A DNA stretch of 50,930 nucleotides from positions 613,055 to 663,984 of the forward strand of contig CAJNDS010002116.1 in assembly GCA_905221605.1 (NCBI GenBank), in the 5' to 3' direction. Under the pieces are notes generated by a model. That model saw nothing but the letters and a program-made list of their open reading frames with translations, was not told where the DNA came from and did not search any database. Both the position numbers and the translations under genes were made by a program. This DNA comes from Symbiodinium natans (taxonomy: Eukaryota; Sar; Dinophyceae; Suessiales; Symbiodiniaceae). Within the stretch, counting starts at the first letter, position 1. Each line of letters begins with the position of its first letter. Positions 45,828 through 50,930 of this stretch are shown one piece after another.

Positions 45828-48800
45828 AGCCAAGCTCGATGTGTTGTTCGTGTACTTCATCGGCAAGTTTCACTCTTGAAGGAACAGCCTCAGTTGTGCC
45901 CGACAAGAGCATCGCTTGTGGGCAAAACGCGGGCGGCTGCTTGTTGACCTTGTCGGGAGCTGCGCTGTAGCATGCTTGGTCGACTGTCCTTCTGCGCTTC
46001 AAGCGAAAAGCTCATGATGGGCATCATGGAGCATGGCAAGCGGAATGGCCCTCCAGCAGAAAGTCAGGAGTTCATAAGATTCTATATCTTGAGGCCGAAG
46101 TGGTCCGTCGCTTTAAGTTGCTGCGTCATGGTTGCAAAGCGTGTCCTGCGGTTGGCTTGTGCCGGGTCCTTACATGACCGGAAGCATGCCGAACAAATGC
46201 CCGCTTTCCTCGCGCTCCGAGGGGCCTGCTATTTGTAGTGACAGGTCTTCAGAGCTGTGGAAAATGCAGAATGGGACAGAACATATGAATGTTATACTAT
46301 ACAACCATATGCAATTATTTGTACATCTGTACAATGTATACATGGGTTAGGTCGTCGACAACAGTTGCCCCCTGGAGTTGTTCTTGTTCTCAAGGATGGG
46401 TTTAGGAGTTGAACCAAGGTTACTTGTAGGCATAAACCAATGAACGTGAGGTGAGGCTGTAAACTCCTCGTACAATACATTGAACAACCCACCCATGTTT
46501 TCATGATTGTTGGAGAATTTCCGGGAAAGGCAGGATCGTTGAGAATCATAGGCCGCGTTGTCCAAGGTTTCTGTAGCATTCCGCACGAAACACTGTTTTC
46601 GTAGGATTGGTTCCCTCATCAATGCATCCATCGCCTGTTTTGCGTTTTCTGGCATCGAGCCTATGTGCCCAGCAATTCTCCCAGCAGCTGTCCCTTCTTG
46701 TGTTTGCGCAAAAACAACCAGTAGAACTCAACCAAAAAAGGCACCAAAAACTAAGCGGTAAGGCCAAGGTTGCCCGACATGGACAGCACCGACTGCAGCC
46801 AAACCCTTTAGTTCCGTTGTAACTGGAACTTCGGGGAGCGAATAAAAAGTTCGTGGCATGTTTTAAAGCCCGATCCTTGAGCCTACGTAAGCCTCTTCAA
46901 AGCATACGTCTTCCAGTGAATGTAAGCTCAAAAGGAAGGCCATCTTTTGATTTCTAGACAGTTCCAAGGCTTATTTTCGCTTTGAATAGGTGACCACAAA
47001 TGCTTTAAGTGCTTGAATGTTCGAAGTTACCCACTTTCTGCCTGAGGAATTTGAAGAATGTCAAAAACTTGTGTGGACATTCAAGTGCCCAAGTTTCCCT
47101 TGAATTCTCGCGCTTAATGGTCCCCGACGTTTCCCTTCCGATGCCATCCCAAACGATCTGAAGTTCGTTCGAACACGGCCTGTTTAGCACTGTGTTGCTC
47201 TGGCCATGCTGCAGCAGGTAGGCTATGTTTGATCCGATCTCACTTGTCGCTGAGATACTCAGCATATGCCGCGTCCCCTTAAGCTCCATGGTGCCCCTCT
47301 CGCCATTGACAAGGATTTGAGTCGAGAATCTAACGGCTGATGTCCAGCCTGAACTTGTTTCGGGTCCAAAGTGCTTCTTGATGTTGCGAGGACATGCGTT
47401 TAGCAGACGTGAGAAGTTTGTGCATTGAGGTTGCCTTGGGCCTGCTTGCCCTCAGGCGCGAAGAGATGCAACGAGAGAGAGAGAGAGAGAGAGAGCGAGA
47501 GATGCAACGACAAGATCACAGCTAAGACAGCCAAGAGTCCACAGAAGAAAGAGCGCATCTGGCCGGGTAAGAAGTCCTTTTGGACTTTTGCTTGTTGCAT
47601 GCGCAGGTACCTTTCGCAGTTGCAGGCACGCAGCCCTCGAAATTGAAACTGAAGGAACTGCGTCTCCGTCCAGTGATGGTATGTCTCGAACAGTCGAGCA
47701 GGCCTTCACAGGGTCGGCTAGAGCGCGGCAAACTGTGGACAGATCGAGGACTTCCAGTTCCTTGAGGGTTTGTGCTTTGGAGAACGAGGATAAGCGGCAA
47801 TTCAATTCGTTGTGCAACGCAGCCCAAGAAACTTCCATGGAGTTTGTTTATGCGGATGAGGTTCACTGGGCGTGTACACACATGTTCAACTTTCGCTTGC
47901 AGTCATCATGCTTACAGTCCAAACATGTGTAAACCAATGTAAGCCATAAGAAGAGCGGCCAACTTGCATTTTGCAGTCTGTGCCTCGGACAGCACCAGCT
48001 CGCCAGCAAGGAGAGTTCTGACAAGGATGTTCTCGCTTGCTGACTTGGTCTTCACCCCTTCTCACTGTACTCTCAACCCAGTGTCGCTTTCCAAGTCCAT
48101 TCAGCTAGGCTGCAGCAGCTTCCCCGACGATGCAAGAGAGCAATGGTGCATCGAACCCACTGCAAACGCTGTCTGCCGAGTCATGCCCGGCTTCGGTTTC
48201 CCAATGGTTTTTTTAGAGCAAGTATTCGCTGAAAGCGTGCAGAGGGTTCTCCGAGCAAGGTGGGCAAGTGATTGCGGCAAGCAGTGGCCCCAAAGTGAGT
48301 GACGAATCACTAACAAAAAGTGCTGTGGCTTGAAATTTTGGACGTAAGCGGAAGGCTTGTGGAACTTGGCAGATCTCGCATAGTCTGCAGCACTCGTGGC
48401 TGTTTTGTGGCCCGACCGTGAATCGCGAACCCCCACGAACCGGTGCGGAGTCTGCAGTTGACCACGCGATTGACCGGCCTGGCCTCGGGCCCGCGGCTGC
48501 CCTGAACGCACTGTGAACCCAGCCAGCTGCTCTAGCTCATCCATAGGTCAGGTAGCAACTCCAAATATTCAAGTTCAACATTGCAACAACCTATTTTGGA
48601 ACCTCCTCAGCAGCGGAGTTGACTCATGCCAACGTAGACGCGGTGTGATTCTTTCCAGGCTGTCAACATAAATTGACATGACATTGAGCAGGATATCACT
48701 TCGCTCTGCTGCCGAAAGCGGCTTGGCACAGCCACCGTGCTGCAAAAGGATGGGTGCTGGATGTCAAGCAACGAATATGGTTTTTATCCATTGGGCAGCC

Positions 48801-48850
48801 CATGCATCGCTCGCGTCTTGGGCATGGCGTGCTGGCCGAGATGTGCCGAG
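45828..48850. other. Unassigned region before transaldolase
   Basis: A + frame starting ATG 45971 (MLGRLSFCASSEKLMMGIME) may be a first exon. Another, 47964-48302, has ordinary composition. Minus-strand frames (46347-46655, 47005-47289, 47452-47838) compete with them. AT-rich around 46270-46340. A GA microsatellite at 47469-47497 is bracketed by a repeated GATGCAACGA. The N-terminal exon(s) of transaldolase, including any transit peptide, should be in the last part. Confidence 0.3.
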
Positions 48851-50743
48851 GCTAGCTGGTGTAACGACTTTGTCGATTGACACTGGCGACCTTGCAGTCA
48901 TTAAGGACCTTCGCTGCCTCTGTGGATTGAGGCTAAGCCCGTCTAAGTGGCTAACCCAAGCCGCGCAGGAATATGCAGAGACTGGACTGATAACTGATGC
49001 AACAACGCCGGCGCCTTTTGAAGCCTTCCTTGACGGTCCCCAATACCCATGTGCCTGTCTCGAAAAGTCAGGAATCCCTTGTTCGTCAGCCAAGCTGGAC
49101 TAAGCGGAGATCCAGCGTGTGACTTAGAAAGCAAGGGCAGCACCGTCAACCCTGCAGTAATTACGTTCCCGTGCCCTGCTGCTTTTGCAGGTTTATGTGG
49201 CCTTCGTCGAGGATGCGTAGCGCCACTAGTTTTCCAGCCCATGCAAGGCACTTTCGAACCTCACCCGCTGACCCAAGGATCGAGTATGCTCGTGCGAAAG
49301 CCAAAGGCAAGGACGAAATTGTGGCCTTGGCGATGGACAAGCTGGCCGTGAATCTTGGGGTGGCTCACAGCTTACTGTCAGTTGTTTGTCCTGGCTGAAG
49401 GAAGCGCTCCAGTCACGTCCTTGCAGCAGCCGGGATCTACAGGTAGTTACGGCAGTTACGGTATTTATGGTAGTTGTTCTTGCTGTAGTTTTCTTTGGCC
49501 TGTACGGTCTGCTTGTCCTCTGGTCTGTCGGTCTCGCAGTCTGCCGATCCCTCTGCAATCCTGTTCCCCTATGAAAGTGTGTACGCTTGCCTCTCGTATC
49601 ACCAACAGAGCTCGGGGGTGCAAGAGCCGAAAGCCGAAAAGCCAAAAGCCACACACATCACGCACAACCTTTTTTGCTGGGCATCAGACCGCCCTTACTG
49701 GTACTTGTTGGAGCTGCTGAGGATGACTAAGCGAATGTGTACGTGAGTTTCCACTTGGAAAGAAAGTCTTGTCATGTCTGCTTTTCTGGTTTACTCTGGT
49801 TCCAGGATTATGTGAGTATCGGTTCTCTGTCCATTGTCTTGCGAGCCTACACCTCGCCAAGGCCATCTCCAAGCTGGTGTCCGGGTACATATCGACGGAG
49901 GCCCGTGACAAAGTACAACGGCGTGAAAAGTCGACTTCGCAGATGAAGTCCATACCTGTGATGGGAAAGGTGGATCCGCGATTGAGTTTCGACAAGGCCC
50001 TGTGTTGGGGAAGGTCGTTAATAATTGTTGTTTTTGGTGTTAAGATTGTCATGGACAGTTTCCCCCCTCTCCCCCATTAAGTATGCTCTGAGCATGCACT
50101 CAGCTCGGCAGCTGCTCGAGCCACCGAGCGTCTGCCCTACCGAGCGCTTAGCGAGTGCTCTGTGAGTGCTTGGCAAGTGCTTAGCAAGTGCCTCGGGAGT
50201 GCTCACCGAGAAACGCGCCACAACACTCCCAATTCAGGAAAAAGCATCCATGCTCACAAAGAGCTTTTTGAGATGGAGGGGGGCTACGGGAGAAAGAGGG
50301 TAAGCTGTCCACGAGTCGTTTCATTAGGCTACGTTTGGGTGAATCGCAGGAGCCTGCTGTGTTATGGTCCATCCCTGTCCTTCCCACCCCTTGCAGTCGG
50401 CATAGCCTGTTGCGATTCATGCAGTGCAGATTGTGGGGCGCAGCATGCGACAGATCTGAACGGCATGGGATAGCGCGGCCCTGTGTGGCCGCAACTTCTG
50501 GAATGCGAGTGCTCTTGGAGACGTGAGTTCAAGGACGAGACACTGCGGCGTGCCCGTCGTATCATCGCTGCTGCGCCGCAATGTTGTGAGTGCTTCTGTT
50601 TGCCTGGAGAGCTCGCAGTGACGTTTCCACAGTCCCGCGCTTAGGCCTTGTATGAGGAAGCAGGCGTGCCACGTGAGCGAGTGCTCATCAAACTGGCGGC
50701 CACGTGGGAGGGCATTGCAGCGATGGCGGAGCTTGAAAAGGAG
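48851..50743 (+). CDS. Transaldolase, multi-exon, partial at the right edge
   Basis: A pentose-phosphate enzyme moving a three-carbon dihydroxyacetone unit from sedoheptulose 7-phosphate to glyceraldehyde 3-phosphate via a lysine Schiff base. Exons: 48851-48905 ([14 protein letters not shown], catalytic-site Asp); 48969-49006 ([13 protein letters not shown]); 49072-49114 ([14 protein letters not shown]); 49191-49216 (VYVAFVEDA); 49278-49362 ([28 protein letters not shown]); 49862-49900 ([13 protein letters not shown]); 49970-49996 (VDPRLSFDK); 50534-50566 ([11 protein letters not shown]); 50645-50743 ([33 protein letters not shown]). The Schiff-base lysine is the K of [10 protein letters not shown]. 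Introns: 48906-48968 GA-AG; 49217-49277 GT-AG; 49007-49071, 49115-49190, 49363-49861, 49901-49969, 49997-50533 and 50567-50644 GC-AG. All joins are in frame. The C-terminal half (LLFS...GASFR onward) lies beyond the window. Confidence 0.96.
50140..50205. repeat. Short AGTGCTTRGCA repeat in a transaldolase intron
   Basis: Four to five diverged units around GAGTGCTTGGCAAGTGC, inside the intron 49997-50533. Confidence 0.6.
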
Positions 50744-50861
50744 GCCACCAGGATACTCCTTGAATTCTGCAGTACTTGCGACTGACGTGACATGCAGCCT
50801 TGCAAAGGGAATCACCTGCAACATGACGCTGGTGTTCGGTTTCGCGAGAAGCTCAACTTTG

Positions 50862-50863
50862 CA

Positions 50864-50930
<67 letters not shown>
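50862..50930. repeat. CACG/CA microsatellite at the right edge
   Basis: CACG units pass into CA dinucleotides up to the last base, the same order and strand as at the left edge. It sits in the presumed next intron of the transaldolase gene. Confidence 0.97.

Noticed and set aside
47452-47838. 128-codon minus-strand ORF with an LKELEVLDLS phrase like a leucine-rich repeat
   Set aside because: Only one repeat-like phrase, it contains a GA microsatellite, and all proven genes are on the other strand.
49386-49574. 62-codon ORF with a strong transmembrane-like segment
   Set aside because: It lies wholly inside the transaldolase intron 49363-49861, and the hydrophobic run comes from a small TTACGG/TTATGG repeat.

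Overview
The window looks like nuclear DNA of a dinoflagellate, most likely Symbiodiniaceae-like. The evidence is: genes cut into many very short exons; introns that mostly begin GC (some GT, two GA) and almost always end AG followed by an exonic G; every recognised gene on the + strand; CCCTAAA-type telomere repeats; and heavy microsatellite content. No gene was computed by a search tool. Families were recognised by reading conserved motifs exon by exon, and exon borders were placed so that protein motifs join in frame. Open reading frames alone are misleading here, because several short introns are multiples of three with no stop and the microsatellites give long artificial frames.

Layout, left to right (all +): a CACG/CA microsatellite (1-240); an organellar-type TsaD/Qri7 tRNA threonylcarbamoyl-adenosine synthase gene in about 16 exons (about 1052-3677); a PDZ-domain protein (about 5.4-7.2 kb) with unassigned exons to about 8.6 kb; an apparently intronless plastid-like membrane protein (10092-10763); an unassigned stretch; an interstitial telomere-type array with an 8-mer to 7-mer gradient and T-rich/A-rich inverted arms (13.28-13.72 kb); unassigned exon-like pieces (13.8-17 kb); a purine-strand minisatellite (17.46-17.97 kb); an unassigned Ala/Glu-rich exon (18.3 kb); a major facilitator transporter whose intron holds the TG microsatellite (19.53-about 23 kb); and a STIMATE/TMEM110-family membrane protein (about 26.05-28.51 kb).

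The right half holds: a single-exon NAD-dependent epimerase/dehydratase (30331-31563); a TATATATG array; C-terminal exons of a selenoprotein-T-family protein (32.5-32.93 kb); an EamA-like transporter (35695-38718); an isoprenylcysteine carboxyl methyltransferase (39439-39973); a bestrophin anion channel (40521-about 42945); a CAG array; a small multi-pass membrane protein (about 44.85-45.83 kb); and a transaldolase with its catalytic lysine (48851-50743, running off the right edge into another CACG/CA microsatellite).

These genes do not form a pathway. They are housekeeping and membrane-transport functions (tRNA modification, pentose phosphate, anion transport, calcium-related ER protein, prenyl-protein methylation) sharing one transcriptional direction, as in dinoflagellate unidirectional clusters. 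The most distinctive content is the gene architecture: 33 protein-guided introns of which 21 start GC, 10 GT and 2 GA, with 32 of 33 acceptors AG|G; a 19-nt microexon; and a 46-nt intron.
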